NCBI GenBank assembly: GCA_024803745.1 | Contig: JANJXV010000002.1 | Span: forward strand, 42,367,757-42,431,756 | DNA: 64,000 bases | Source: Megascapheus bottae | Lineage: Eukaryota > Chordata > Mammalia > Rodentia > Geomyidae | Direction: 5' to 3' | Shown: positions 45,015-56,168 of the stretch, piece by piece | How positions within the stretch are numbered: position 1 is the stretch's first letter | Layout: each line of letters starts with the position of its first letter | The notes under the pieces: model-generated | What the model saw: the letters and a program-made list of their open reading frames with translations, nothing else | Database searches by the model: none | Told to the model about the DNA's origin: nothing | Position numbers and translations under genes: made by a program

Positions 45015-45371
45015 TGATGGGAGCCTAGTAACGCCATGTCTAATAACTTTCTGCTGAAACAAGACAAGACAAGAGGCAGGGCGCAAGACTTGATTACCAT
45101 TGGTTACAAATGTGTTATGGCTTTATCACTCTCTGCTGAGTCCTAGAGTGAGGGTATATTAGCTGGAGGGACTTCCTCAGGATGGTTTTTTGGGGGGAGA
45201 GAGATTCCTGCCTTGACAAACCTGGCTGACATGTCTGTTTGTCCTCTGGGGAAGGAGGGCTGGGTGCAGGTGGACAGTGAGCCTTCTCCTCACTTGGCTC
45301 GTCCTGGTCAGGCCGTGTTTTCCCTATCCCTCCTGCTGATGGAGAGGGACCACGGAAGAAGGACCCCAACA
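45015..45371 (+). repeat. 3' LTR (357 bp)
   Basis: Begins TGATGGGAGCC, ends CCCCAACA. Shares the cctcagga and T/G-run structure of the 5' LTR, so the loss of AATAAA predates this insertion. Carries an extra acaag unit in an (acaag)n run near 45060. Confidence 0.93.
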
Positions 45372-45377
45372 GATGAT
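45372..45377 (+). repeat. 6-bp target-site duplication, right copy
   Basis: gatgat, identical to 42435-42440. Confidence 0.9.
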
Positions 45378-45780
45378 ATAAATCTAAAAGCCAAGAGAAC
45401 TGTAGCAAAGTAAAGTATACCCCCACACACAATCACATATACATATATAAATCCATATATCAAGACAGTTTTGTCCAGACTGGCTCAAATTATCTGTATT
45501 TTTAATTTTAGGGTTAAAGCTTTACAAGCTCTATCAAGTGATACCTAATGCTTGCTGTGGCATTAGACAGGGAGGAGAGAGGTGAACCATCTCCTCTTTT
45601 CCTTTCCATACCTGCTCTCTTCACCTCTCTGCTCACCAGAAGGAAGATAAAGCATGTCTATTTGAACACTATTTTGAAAAAGGCAAGTCTTTATTATATA
45701 AATAGGACCCATTCACATTTACAAACATCTATATGTCTAAAGCAGAATACAGTAACAACTTTACTAAGGGGGAAAAAAAT

Positions 45781-46022
45781 GCCAGATGTGGTGGATCATG
45801 CCTGCAATTCTAGTTTCTAGCTACTCAGGACGTATAAAGACATAAGGATCCCAGTTCAAAGCCAGCCCGGACGCTAAAGTCTGGGAGACTCATCTCCAAT
45901 TAACATCCAGAAAACTAGAAGTGGTACTGTGGCTCAAGGAGTAAGGAGGAAGCCTTGAGCTGAAGAACTCAGGGACAACACCCAGGCCCAGAGTTCAAGT
46001 TCCACAACAAACAATAAAAAAG
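45781..46022 (+). mobile_element. B1-Geo composite SINE
   Basis: Head gccagatgtggtggatcatg; right half gtggtactgtggctcaagga; A-rich tail. Confidence 0.9.
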
Positions 46023-46243
46023 CCATTGGTATAGGGATTGAAATAGGAATTCTGGACAAAAGATAACTTTCAAAAAAGAATCCTTTCAAAATATCCACAG
46101 AAAAATATATAAAAAATAAAGTATTTCATTTTTACATCTTTTCAACATCTCTGAGATCAAAGACATATGCATATGTCTGCTGGTATCTATAATTCTTTAA
46201 ATTCCAAAATAGAGGCTTGAATGGGTCAAAATTTTTCTTTATT

Positions 46244-46282
46244 TGAAAATATTTTATTGTAATTAATAGAGGGGTTATATGC
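46244..46282 (-). repeat. Very short L1 3' end, antisense
   Basis: attttattgtaattaataga ggggttata matches the last bases of the L1 3' UTR in complement; only about 40 bp long. Confidence 0.6.
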
Positions 46283-46537
46283 TGAAACAAAAAAAAACAA
46301 TTTAGACTTCTCTTTTCTTTAGTAATAGTTTGGAATACTTGGATATGTAAGATTTTGGAATTCTGATAAGCCCAATGGCATACCAGAAACTCTGTGTAAT
46401 AGTAACACAAACTAACTGTTCTTACTAACAAATAATATTGCCAAAAACCTGAATACCAACATATTTTAGTCTCTTTATTAGATTAACATGGTAAGTTACT
46501 AAAAGTAACTAGTTAATAAGATCAGAAAATATCTTTT

Positions 46538-46750
46538 GCCTGGCTATACTGGCTCACACTTGTAATCCTAGCTACTTCAGAGGTGGAGCTTAGAAAGATT
46601 GTAGTTCAACCAAGGTGAAAAGCTAGCAAGACCCTATCTCAACAAATAAACTGGGTCTGGCAAATCATCCCTTTAATTCTAGCTATGCTTGAGTCATAGA
46701 TATGAGGATCATGGCCCAAAGATACCTTCAGCAAAAACTGTGAGATCATT
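46538..46750 (+). repeat. Old tandem B1-like SINE
   Basis: Two diverged 7SL-type monomers (ggctcacacttgtaatccta and caaatcatccctttaattct) with an A-rich linker; a counterpart lies at 49940 and 57418. Confidence 0.6.

Positions 46751-46751
<1 letters not shown>

Positions 46752-46820
<69 letters not shown>
46752..46820. repeat. (CT)n microsatellite
   Basis: About 34 CT units running directly into the antisense L1 poly-T end. Confidence 0.97.
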
Positions 46821-46821
<1 letters not shown>

Positions 46822-46825
<4 letters not shown>

Positions 46826-47095
46826 TTTCAATGTATAGAGGGGTTACAGTTATATTCGCCAGATAGAGGTTACACATATTGATACCCCTTATGTTTTGTC
46901 CCCATTTCCCTCCCCTCCCCCCTCCCCTCATTTTCCCCCTCCTATTTCAAATAAACAAGTGAACATCTATATAATATACCAGGTAACAAAGTGGGATACT
47001 GTAACAATATGAGATTAACCACAAGAGAAAAAAAAACATAATATATAAAGAATAACAGTCACATAATTAAGCTCTTATTTCCATGTCCTGGAAGA
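46822..47095 (-). mobile_element. L1 3'-UTR, antisense
   Basis: Complement of the L1 3' UTR: aatgtatagaggggttacag, C-rich complement of the G tract (46905-46940), taccaggtaacaaagtggga. Confidence 0.9.
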
Positions 47096-47099
47096 ACCA

Positions 47100-47550
47100 G
47101 CTAAGCCATTTCTGAAAAGTAATAAAACAAAAAAGGATTGGAGATAGAGCTCAGAGAGTATCCCAAACTACAAACTCCAGTGCAGCTCAGAAAGCCAAAA
47201 GAATCTTTAAAATTCCAAAAATATGTAGTATAAGAAAATCATCAAAAGGAAAGGAATTCTTTCACACATGAAATTACTTCTTAGACTGCTACTTTTAAAG
47301 AGAGAAAAATGGGAATTTGAAAAACCAATAAAAATGATTTGACTACTTAAGACATCTTCACTCCATGCAAAGTAATTAAACCATTATTATTTTTAGAAAC
47401 TTAAAGAAGTCAAAATATAAAGAAGGAAAATGAAAATTTTGTAAAATGCATGTGTGTAAAAAATAATGAAAATGAATCTGGAAAAATGAGAAACTTATGA
47501 TGTCTACTAAATTTTATTATCCAAGCAATATGATGCTATAAGAAAGTAAC
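47100..47550. other. Intron d-e, unannotated part
   Basis: No element recognised. Confidence 0.55.
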
Positions 47551-47556
47551 ACCTTA

Positions 47557-47805
47557 ACCAGGAGCAGGAAGCTCATACCTGAAATGCTAGCTACTCAGGA
47601 AGCTGAGATTGGATTTGAGGATCACAGTTCAAAGCCAGCCCAGACAAAAAGTCCATGACATACTTATATCCAATTAACCAATACAAAGCCAGAAGAGGAG
47701 CTGTGGCTCAAATAGTAGAGGTTTAGCCTTGAGCAAAAAAATTAAAAACAAAACAAAACAAAAAACAAAGAGGATAAAGAGCTCCTAAGTTCAAGCCCCA
47801 GAACA
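47557..47805 (+). mobile_element. B1-Geo composite SINE
   Basis: Head accaggagcaggaagctcat; Geo half gaggagctgtggctcaaata. Its tail grades into (CA)n/(CT)n. Confidence 0.88.
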
Positions 47806-47900
47806 CACACACACACTCTCTCTCTCCCCCCCTCTTGCTTTCTCTCTCTCTCTCTCTCTCACTCTCTCACTCTCTCTCTCACACACATACATACACACAT
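47806..47900. repeat. (CA)n-(CT)n-(CA)n microsatellite
   Basis: Compound dinucleotide array seeded at the SINE tail. Confidence 0.95.
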
Positions 47901-47904
47901 GAAT

Positions 47905-48260
47905 AATAACAAGTATGGGTGAAGATGTAAAGAAAATTGAAATCTTCATTATTGCTACAATAATCCCTTTAGTAAGTTCTTCTTTACAAGTCCTTCAAAT
48001 GGTTAAAATTTAGATTCTCCATACAACCAAGAAAATTCCAGTTCTAGGACTGAATTTCTAAAAGTAAAAGGGCACTTGAACAAAACCTAAACATAAATAT
48101 TCATAACATTATTGTTCAAAATGGCAAAAATAGAAGCAAATAGCCATCAATTGATGAATCACTAAATGGGTAGATACTATTCAACTGTGAAAAGAACCTA
48201 ACATATGTTATAACATGTACTCGATGGGCAATAAAATCATGTCACAAGAAACAGGATCCC
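47905..48260 (+). repeat. Old L1 ORF2 3' end, degenerate
   Basis: Reads like diverged L1: aatattcataacattattgt, then aaaatagaagcaaatagcca tcaattgatgaatc and gggtagatactattcaactg. No open frame. Confidence 0.7.
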
Positions 48261-48289
48261 ATGTTTTCTTGTATTTGTTCACATGAAGT

Positions 48290-49925
48290 ATCCAGAACCC
48301 CTGTTTTTGAGACAGAACAGACTGTTCTCTCTGTGGTATTGGCTGCATGATGATGTAAAACATGTAACTGTGAGCATTGAAAGGAAGACTTAAACATAAT
48401 GAATTCTGACTCAGTGTAGTTGCTATTTTAAAGAGAAAGTATTGCTTCTCAAAGCTATTACTCTGTATTTTAAGTCAGAGAGACCTAAGAAAGTAGGCAA
48501 ATGACGCAGGGTGGGACCAAAAGTGAAGAGAATCCTGGATGGAAAAGATAAGGAACACAGAATGCAGCGTATTTATTACTTTGCTTTGAAAATGACAACC
48601 CTTTGGCTTAAAGACAAATGAAATTACTTTCTTTCAATGCCCACATCTTTCAAAGGAAGGAAGCCTGGAAAAAAACAAAAAAGCAGGAGACTCAAGAGTC
48701 TTGGATCATATGACTTCAGGAAACTTAACTGAATGCCAGAGCCTCTGTTTCTTTACTAGGAAACAAAATTTTGCCATCCTTGTATCAGTGAATGCCAAAA
48801 TTTATTCCAGATACCCTTGAAATGCTAGTTGAATTTCTTTTTCGAGAAAGATATTTAGCCTTAAAAGAAACTAATGCAGTCCAAATCAATTTGGCAATAA
48901 TGTTAAGGAAAAAGTAAGTTGCTGTAATTCCAGACTTCTAAACTACATTCTCATCTTTATGGTCAATCAGGATGTCGAGAATCTTCTGTGATTTTCTGAG
49001 CAGAGAATCAAAAAGAATTTATATTAGAAATGAAAATCTGTATCATGATAAGGCTGGGCATTAGGTAGATGAGATCTTTATAAAAATCTCTTATTAATGT
49101 TCATGTTAATGAGTAAGCAGCAGTAACTATAAACTTAATCTGCCTCCATTAAAGATAACTTAATCTTTCAAATGGAATGACTTTCAAATGTAAGAGTTCA
49201 TTATCAACTTTAAGAGGGAAAAAGCAGTATCTACTACACAAAGGCAAGTTTGGAAAGGTCATGCAAATTCAATGGCAAATGATTTTCTGAGTGATACATT
49301 TTCTAAAAGCTGAGTTAATTCAGTTTTACTATTTTATCCTTATTGATTGATGTCATTGTTTTAGACATTTTTTTCTATATTCCTACTGATATTTGATAGT
49401 CAAAACTCTAAAAAGTAATAGAAAAGTCTCTGCATGATGCTGGAAAATGGGTATACCACACTGAATACATTTTTATTTTGTTTGGTACCACACCAATGCT
49501 TAGCACATGATACAAATTAGAAGACAGAAGACATAGCCTCATAGAACATGTACTGACTCGTGAGGACAGCATGAGAGCCAAAAACCAAAAGATTAGTCCT
49601 GGACTAGTTAATGTGCCTGGCAAGGACTGCTAAATTCAATGAATTTTACAACTTTAACACACATCACAGGATATGACAGCAGCAATGTCACAAATAATGA
49701 AAATAATCATAAGTACAGACTGACAGACAACTTGGAAAGCATTAAGTAAAACAGAAGGAGACACGAAGTCTCAAAATCTCATCAAGCGTACTATTTCTAC
49801 TTATTTAGATGAACATAAAGCTATTCACCAGCAACCATTAGAAAAGACTGTTTTTAGTGCCAAAACAAATAGCAAAACAGCTTCAACACACAGCATAGTT
49901 CAGGTTATCTGTAGTATCTATTTTT
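48290..49925. other. Intron d-e, mostly single-copy-looking
   Basis: 48690-48790 weakly resembles a MIR core (cctctgtttctttactagga). The rest holds nothing recognised. Confidence 0.5.
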
Positions 49926-49935
49926 TAAATAATAT

Positions 49936-50280
49936 GGTACTGCTAGGTGTGGCGGTATATTCCAACAATCCTAGCTACGCTAGAGGGAAAAAAATCAGAA
50001 AAGGTCAGAAAGGCCTCCTAGGGCAAAAAAAAAAAAAAGTTTGTGAAATCTCCATTTCAACAAGCAAGCCAGGCATGCTGGTACCTATGTACATATGGTA
50101 CCTTTGTAGCATGAGCTACAATGGAAATACAGGTAATGTAATTACAGTCAAAATGGAGGGAGGAAAGGGAGCAAAAGACACTACCTAAAAAATTCTAAAG
50201 CAAAAGATGCAGCAGGGCTATGGCTCCAGTAGAAAAGATCCTTACAAGTATGAGGTCCTGAGTTCAAACTACAGGAGAGA
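49936..50280 (+). repeat. Old composite SINE (two B1-like plus a tRNA/Geo-like unit)
   Basis: Contains tgctaggtgtggcggtatat, a second monomer ccaggcatgctggtacctat, and a 3' part gcagggctatggctccagta ...gtcctgagttcaaac. An older relative of the B1-Geo design. Confidence 0.55.
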
Positions 50281-50289
50281 CAAGTGGGG

Positions 50290-51335
50290 AGGGGAAGAAA
50301 CAGAGAAAATGGTCCAACAGAGAGAGTGGATGAGGGAGAATTTTCTGGAAGTACTTTATATGCATGAATACAATTTAGAACAATGAAGCCTGCTAAAACT
50401 GTTTTAGGAAGTAGGAGAATGGATGAAGGAGATGAAAGGATGAGTTTGACAGGAATATATTGTATTATTAAAAAATGACACTGAAACTCCTTATACAACT
50501 AATATATACTAATAAAATATCTTATAAAAAACACAGATAAAGAAATTCTTCCAAATAAAGTTCCCTGACTGGTGGTATTGCTGTTATTTATTATTAGTCA
50601 TCTTGTTATAAAGAAGATTTGTAATGGAGCTAACAACTATTGCGAGGTAGATAACAAGTCATATTTCATACATAATGTATCATTTGAGCTTTCTTAGAAG
50701 GATGTTTTGATGAAAATATAATATGGAAAATGTATTTCATAATGTCATTGGGGATGGGAAGTGGTGAGAGATGGCATGCATTTATCCAAGCAGAGAAGTA
50801 CTACAGAGGCACCAAACAAGAAGTAAGTTTCATTAGGTATATAGATATGACGCTTCAATTTCCAAAAGACAGAGAAGTATTAGAGACTTGTTTCAAAATA
50901 AGTCTTAGAATTGTCCTTTAGTCAGGTGGTATACTTGTTGAAATAACACTTCACAATTGAAGCAATAAGCAACAGGTCCTTGGTTAGGCACAGAGTTCTT
51001 TTACAGAAACTGTCTGTGAGCTTCGAGCAACTTGTCCCACTACCAGTGCCCAATCTGAAAGCCTTGTGCTTAATCTACATCCATTTCTTAACAGCAATGA
51101 CATTTCCCATGCTGCACATCAAAAGAACATGACTTTCTGCTCGTGTCAAGTTTCTGAATAAGTATCTAACTTGTCCATTATCTTCAATTATTAAATCTAT
51201 ATTCCACTATTGTAGAGGGATACACAGAAGCATTTAGTACAGGAACCTGATCCTATATACACAATTTGTATTACTGGGCATTCTTTTATTATGATCATTA
51301 TCAATCATACTTGGTCAAAATCTTAAGGTAAAAGA
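50290..51335. other. Intron d-e, unannotated part
   Basis: No element recognised. Confidence 0.55.
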
Positions 51336-51342
51336 ATTCCAA

Positions 51343-51550
51343 GGGCTGGAAATACAGCTTAGTGGTAGGATGCTTGCCTAGCATGCTCGAAGTCCAGGGT
51401 TCAGTTCTTCGGTACAAGGTACCACATACAGAGAAAAGCCAGAAGTGGTGCTGTGGCTCTAGCAGTAGAGCTCTAGCCTTAAGGAAATCTCAAGGACAGT
51501 GCTCAGGCCCTGAGTTCAGTCCCCAGTACTAGCAACAAACAAAAAAAAAA
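51343..51550 (+). mobile_element. IDL-Geo SINE
   Basis: Diverged left half (ggctggaaatacagcttagt), then Geo half gtggtgctgtggctctagca, A-tail. Confidence 0.92.
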
Positions 51551-51679
51551 ATTAAGAACAGTGAAAAAGAGTACATAAGGGGATGGGTGAGAATGTTGAA
51601 AGGGGTAACATTGTTCAAGGTATATTGTATTCATAAGGAAGGAAGGGGTGGGTTGAAAGGGGGTGAAATGAAGGGGTGA

Positions 51680-51800
51680 AGATAAGAGTCTCATGGACTT
51701 TCCTGCTCAAGGCTAGCTTCAAATCACGGTCCTCAGATGTTAGCCTCCTCAGTAACTTGCATTACAAGCATGAACTACCAGAACCCAGCTACAGTCGTAA
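51680..51800 (-). repeat. B1-like half, antisense
   Basis: Complement of the left half of B1-Geo: aagagtctcatggactttcc, cttcaaatcacggtcctcag, gcattacaagcatgaactac. Confidence 0.75.
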
Positions 51801-51888
51801 TAAGCCAATAAAGCCAATAATTTTTGCTGGTCATCAATGTACCATTGGCCAAGCCAATTTCCTCATCTCACCTGATTTTTTCATATAT

Positions 51889-52292
51889 TTTTTATTGTAA
51901 TTAATAGAAGGGCTACATTATATTCAGTAGATAGAAGGTGCATTACTTCACAAACACTGATACCCTTTCTCATGTCTTGGTCCCCATTTCCCTCCTCCCA
52001 TCCCACCCCTCATCTTGTTTTCCCCCCCTCCCCTATCCTATCTCAAATAACCAAATAAACATATATACAATATATCAGATAACAAGGTCAAATACTGTAA
52101 CAATATGAGATAACCAAGGGACAGCAAAAGAGATGAGAGATAACATAGTACATTAAGGACAACAATAACATATATGGCTTTTGTTTCTATATCCCGGAGG
52201 TCCTTTCATTTAGTGTCATCCTACATGGCCTTATGTATCTAGCTTTAGCTCTATTGTAAATCTCTGTAGGAGAGCCCAAGGTTTCTACTGAT
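51889..52292 (-). mobile_element. L1 3'-UTR plus ORF2 stop region, antisense
   Basis: Long antisense L1 tail, from ttattgtaattaatagaagg to gtttctactgattatgacaa (complement of the end of ORF2). Confidence 0.93.
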
Positions 52293-52430
52293 TATGACAA
52301 ATTACCTGACTCTTGAGGCTCTTTCATCACAAAATTAGGAAGTAATTATGCTTAAGTTCTATAAATATGACTTCTCAAAAGAGAAGTCATGAAAATTAGT
52401 AAGAACAAGAAGTACAAAAGGTTTGGTTTG

Positions 52431-52674
52431 ATGGGCACATGGTGGCTCATGTCTGTAATGCTCACTACTCAGGAGGCTGAGATCTGAGGATCTTGGTTCA
52501 AAGCCAACTCAGGCACTAAAGACTATGGGACTCTTATCTCCAATCTCCAATTAACCACTTGAAAACGGAAGTGGTGCTGAGGCTCAAGAGGTAGGGCAGT
52601 AACCTTAAGCTGAAGAACTCTGGGACAGCACCCAGGCTCAGAGTTCAAGCCCCACAACCAACAACGACAACAAA
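52431..52674 (+). mobile_element. B1-Geo composite SINE
   Basis: Head tgggcacatggtggctcatg; Geo half ggaagtggtgctgaggctca; 3' end (CAACAA)-type tail. Located 225 bp from exon d. Confidence 0.92.
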
Positions 52675-52897
52675 ATAGATTTGGTTTTCTGTATTCTGGA
52701 AAAGAATTTCTACATGAACAGATATTTTAAGACTCCCATCTACAATAAATTGGTAAAGCAGATGTTGTTTTCTTCTAAATAAATAGATTTGATATTTTGA
52801 CATTTAGTTATCTGAATCTGATCTTACATCATTGGAGGTTTTGTGTCTTGTAAAATATTTTCTTCAGAGTTTTCCAAAACAATTCTAAAGTACTTAC

Positions 52898-53024
52898 CTC
52901 TGCTTGGCAGAGTGCATGAAGACCTTGCAATACCAAGGCTGCTGGAGTAGCTTGGTCAGGCTTGGTACATTCATTGAGCACCTGAGAAATAGCAGCCAAC
53001 ATGTCTGCACCATGCTGATAGGGC
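52898..53024 (-). CDS. FOCAD: FOCAD internal exon d (1 nt plus 42 codons)
   Basis: Acceptor ..cttgtag, donor gtaagt, 127 nt. The first base completes the arginine begun in exon c, followed by PYQHGADMLAAISQVLNE and ending GLHALCQAE in phase 0. It lies about 3 kb from exon c and about 32.5 kb from the next exon, so it borders the giant intron that carries most of the retroelements in this window. Confidence 0.96.
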
Positions 53025-53096
53025 CTACAAGAAATGACAACTTAAATCAAAATCAGAGCCAAGCAGCTAGTAGATCTTTTGCCTAAACAAAAGATA

Positions 53097-53469
53097 TTCA
53101 GTTGTGGAGCTTGAATTCAGGCATAGGCTCTGTCGCTAAGCCTGTTCGTACTCAAGGGTAGTGTTCTACTTCCTTGAGTCACAGAACCACTTCTGGTTAT
53201 GGAGTAGTTAACTGGAGATAAACATCTCACAGAGGCTTTTCTGCCCAGGCTGACTTTAAACCATGATCTTCAGGGACTGCGAGTTTGGCCTTGTGGTAGA
53301 GTGCTTGCCTAGCATGCACGAAGACCTGGGTTTGATTCCTCGGTACCACATACATAGAAAAAAGCTGGAAGTGGTGCTCTGGCTCAAGTGGTAGAGCTCG
53401 AGCCTTGAGAAAAAGTCCAAGGACAATGCTCAGGCCCTGAGTTCAAGCCCCACAACTGGCGAAATAAAT

Positions 53470-53543
<74 letters not shown>

Positions 53544-53608
53544 CATGATCTTCAGATCTCAGCCTCCTGAGTACCTAGGATTATAGCCATGAGCCACTGG
53601 CATCCAGC
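53097..53608 (-). mobile_element. B1-Geo composite SINE, antisense, split by IDL-Geo
   Basis: Geo half at 53100-53210 and B1-like half at 53215-53273 plus 53556-53608. The two parts are separated by the IDL-Geo insertion at 53274-53543. It begins about 75 bp upstream of exon d, near the exon d acceptor. Confidence 0.93.
53274..53543 (+). mobile_element. IDL-Geo SINE with (CA)n(TA)n tail, nested
   Basis: Full dimer whose tail is (CA)22(TA)13. Perfect 12-bp target duplication catgatcttcag at 53262-53273 and 53544-53555 places it inside an older B1-Geo. Confidence 0.97.
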
Positions 53609-53842
53609 TATTAGTACTTTTCTTTACTCCTGTGCTACTAAATATTAACTCTCAAATACTATGACAATGTTTTTCTTTTTTAAAAATGCCTTATGATTAT
53701 TTCTGCTATACCTTAATGTTCATTTTTACATGGAATTATTTTACATGGAAGAAAGCTTTGAACAAATGTTACTCTCCTACATCACAAATTGTATTGTCTC
53801 AGTTGAGAACAATCAAATGTCTAATAGTGGTTTAAAAAAAAA

Positions 53843-53940
53843 AGGATAGGGAAATGGCACTGTGGCTCAAGTGGCAGAACAATAGCCTTGAACTCAGGGA
53901 CAGTACCTAGGCCCAAGTTCAAGCCCCACAACCAACAAAA
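53843..53940 (+). mobile_element. Geo monomer, 5'-truncated SINE
   Basis: Contains only the Geo half (gcactgtggctcaagtggca to gttcaagccccaca) and a tail that expands into the next microsatellite. Confidence 0.88.
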
Positions 53941-54175
53941 GAAAGAAAGAGAGAGAGGGGGAGGGGGGAGGGAGGGAGGGAGGGAGGAAAGAAAGGAAGA
54001 AAGAAAGGAAGGAAGAAAGAAAGAAAGAGAAACGAAGGAAGGAAGGAAGGAAGGAAGGAAGGAAGGAAGGAAGGAAGGAAGGAAGGAAGGAAGGAAGGAA
54101 GGAAGGAAGGAAGGAAGGAAGGAAGGAAGGAAAGAAGGAAAGAAGGAAAGAGAGAGAGGGAGAGGGAGGGAGGGA
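53941..54175 (+). repeat. Purine microsatellite (GAAA)/(GGGA)/(GGAA)n
   Basis: About 235 bp of almost pure purine, mainly (GGAA)n at 54034-54136. ORFs in it are artefacts. Confidence 0.98.
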
Positions 54176-54709
54176 AACTTATCCTATGGAAATTATCAGT
54201 ATAGAAAACTATTTCTTCCTGGTCCTTGTTCTGGTATCAGATACTGACTTCGAAAGCAGAGATCCCAGATCAGAAGATGACTTATGGTAGAAGTGATACT
54301 AAGTGGTTATACTTACCACAATAACAGCGATAAAAACAATACTACTAGAAATTTTACTAACTGAGCACCTATCTCATAACAGGTACCATGCTAGATTCAC
54401 TAATGCAACTTCTCAGAATACCTTTCACTACATAGTAACTTGGGTCCATCTCTGAATCCTTGTTATCTCAATTATATTATACTTTTCTTCCATAATAAAA
54501 TGTCAATTTATAAAATTGTCTGTAAAATGAAAATGACTTTCACTATCCCATAAATGAAAATGACTTTCCAAAATGAGAAAATCTGACAGATCTAGAGGTA
54601 GTAAGTGAAATGAACACTGAACAAGTTATTAATTTAATAGACCCTGACCTACTCTGATATCTAACCTCTCTTGTAGTTCAGCTTTAAGTAATATAAGAAT
54701 GTCAGAATG

Positions 54710-54958
54710 CAGGCACTGGTGGCTCATACCTGTAATCCTAGTTTCTCAAGAGGCAGAGATCTGAGGATCATAATTCAAAACCATCCTGGGTAGAGATGCC
54801 CCAATGAAACTCTTATCTCCAATTAACCCCTCAAAAACCAGAAGTGGAGCTTTTGCTCAAAGTGGCAAAGTAGTAGAGCACTAGCTTTGAGCAAAAGAGC
54901 CCAGTCCCTGAGTTCAAGCCCTACAATCAATAATAATAATAATAATAGTAATAATAAT
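54710..54958 (+). mobile_element. B1-Geo composite SINE with (AAT)n tail
   Basis: Head caggcactggtggctcatac, Geo half gaagtggagcttttgctcaa, tail (taa)n at 54929-54957. Confidence 0.92.
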
Positions 54959-54959
54959 T

Positions 54960-55590
54960 TCAGGTAACCACTGACATTCAAAAGCCTTTGAATTTTTTCG
55001 TTGCAATTCAATAATAAAATCCAAACTCCCAGATCTTGGATTATGTATGTATAACTTTTTTGTAACTTTTACTGAAATTATTTTTGTGCTGAAGAAAAGC
55101 AGAAGTTTAAAAAGGAAATAGGTCAGAAGGCCTGAATTCCTATATCTGACCCAATATTTGACTTACAATGGGAATCAACCATGTGTCAGCATCCAGGCTA
55201 ACCTACTAAACAGCTTCAGGAAGCATCATTCACACTATGGTCAGTAACAGACATGAGATATGCTCCCAGGAATTGTATAGTCCAGCAGCCTCATCAGCTG
55301 GGAAATTGCAGGATAACAAATGACTTCAAATGCAACAAATCTTATTTCCTCCGTAAATATTTTTACTTCACCCAAGCAACAAAATAGTCTAGGCAAGGTA
55401 GAGCTTTGCTGGTGGTATTTCAGTCTTATCACCTCTGGCCTATCAATTAATCCATAATTTAGAGCAGCAGAGTCTGCTTCCTAGTTTCATAGGTCACTAA
55501 AATCTTAGAGTACATTGGGAAATTCAACATCCTTTCCTTCTTTGTTATAATTCCTAGTGATTTCATAGAATTAGTTTCTAATCAGGCGTT
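54960..55590. other. FOCAD intron d-c, unannotated part
   Basis: No element recognised. Confidence 0.55.
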
Positions 55591-55599
55591 AAAAAGAAA

Positions 55600-55735
55600 A
55601 TCAGGTAAGTATAGTATAGTAGTAATGCATGTAGTCCAGCACTTAGGAGGCTGAAGTAATTGAGACTTGAAAGCCATCCTTAGCCATAGAGCAAGAACTC
55701 TCAAAAAATCAGAGGTGGCTGTGAAATAGGACAGA
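55600..55735 (+). repeat. Old B1-like fragment
   Basis: gcatgtagtccagcacttag gaggctgaag and gaaagccatccttagccata resemble a diverged B1 monomer. Confidence 0.6.
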
Positions 55736-56037
55736 TTTTAAATGTAATCTTTAGTTTTCAGTGATCTGAAGGCTGAGAACAGAAAAACAGAAAACACAGC
55801 ATCCTATATTGTACTGTAACATTAAAGCCCTAAGCATAGAAAGCACATAACATCACATAAAATGAAATATAAAGCTAGATCTCAAAGGGAACAACATATT
55901 TCACTCTCAGAATTAATGTCTAACAACTTCTATCAGCAAACATGAGTTGAAAGTAATTTATACTTCTATATGATAAAAGATGAAGTGAGGGGAAAAAATA
56001 CATGGTAATGTACATCCTGAGGAATTAACCACCTTAC

Positions 56038-56168
56038 CTTTGCTTGCATATATCTCGTATTGACGCTGCTTTGGCAATCAGTTTCTCCCACTGGAGCTCC
56101 TTGCCCACAGAGAGGGAAGGCATGTCAGACATGGCCATGAAACGCTGCAGTTCAGGATACACACGGTC
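56038..56168 (-). CDS. FOCAD: FOCAD internal exon c (43 codons plus 2 nt)
   Basis: Acceptor ..ttattag, donor gtaagg, 131 nt. It starts in phase 0 with DRVYPELQRFMAMSDMPS and ends DICKQ plus AG, leaving a split arginine codon (AG|G) completed by the first base of exon d. Residues match focadhesin closely with conservative changes. The phase-2 donor makes the join to exon d diagnostic: only the 52898-53024 exon completes it. Confidence 0.96.

Larger units (their letters stand above)
42441..45371 (+). mobile_element. Compact class II (ERVK-like) LTR element carrying TRDN-like sequence
   Basis: Order: 5' LTR (42441-42795), tRNA-Lys-type primer binding site, TRDN-like segment, degenerate tandem leader repeats, possible gag remnant, about 600 bp without recognised coding capacity, polypurine tract, 3' LTR (45015-45371). 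The internal region is only about 2.2 kb, far too short for gag-pro-pol-env. It is a non-autonomous element that would have relied on proteins from a related provirus. By eye the two LTRs differ by about a dozen substitutions plus a 5-bp indel and G/T-run length changes, so integration is moderately recent. It lies antisense to FOCAD in the largest intron. Confidence 0.92.
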
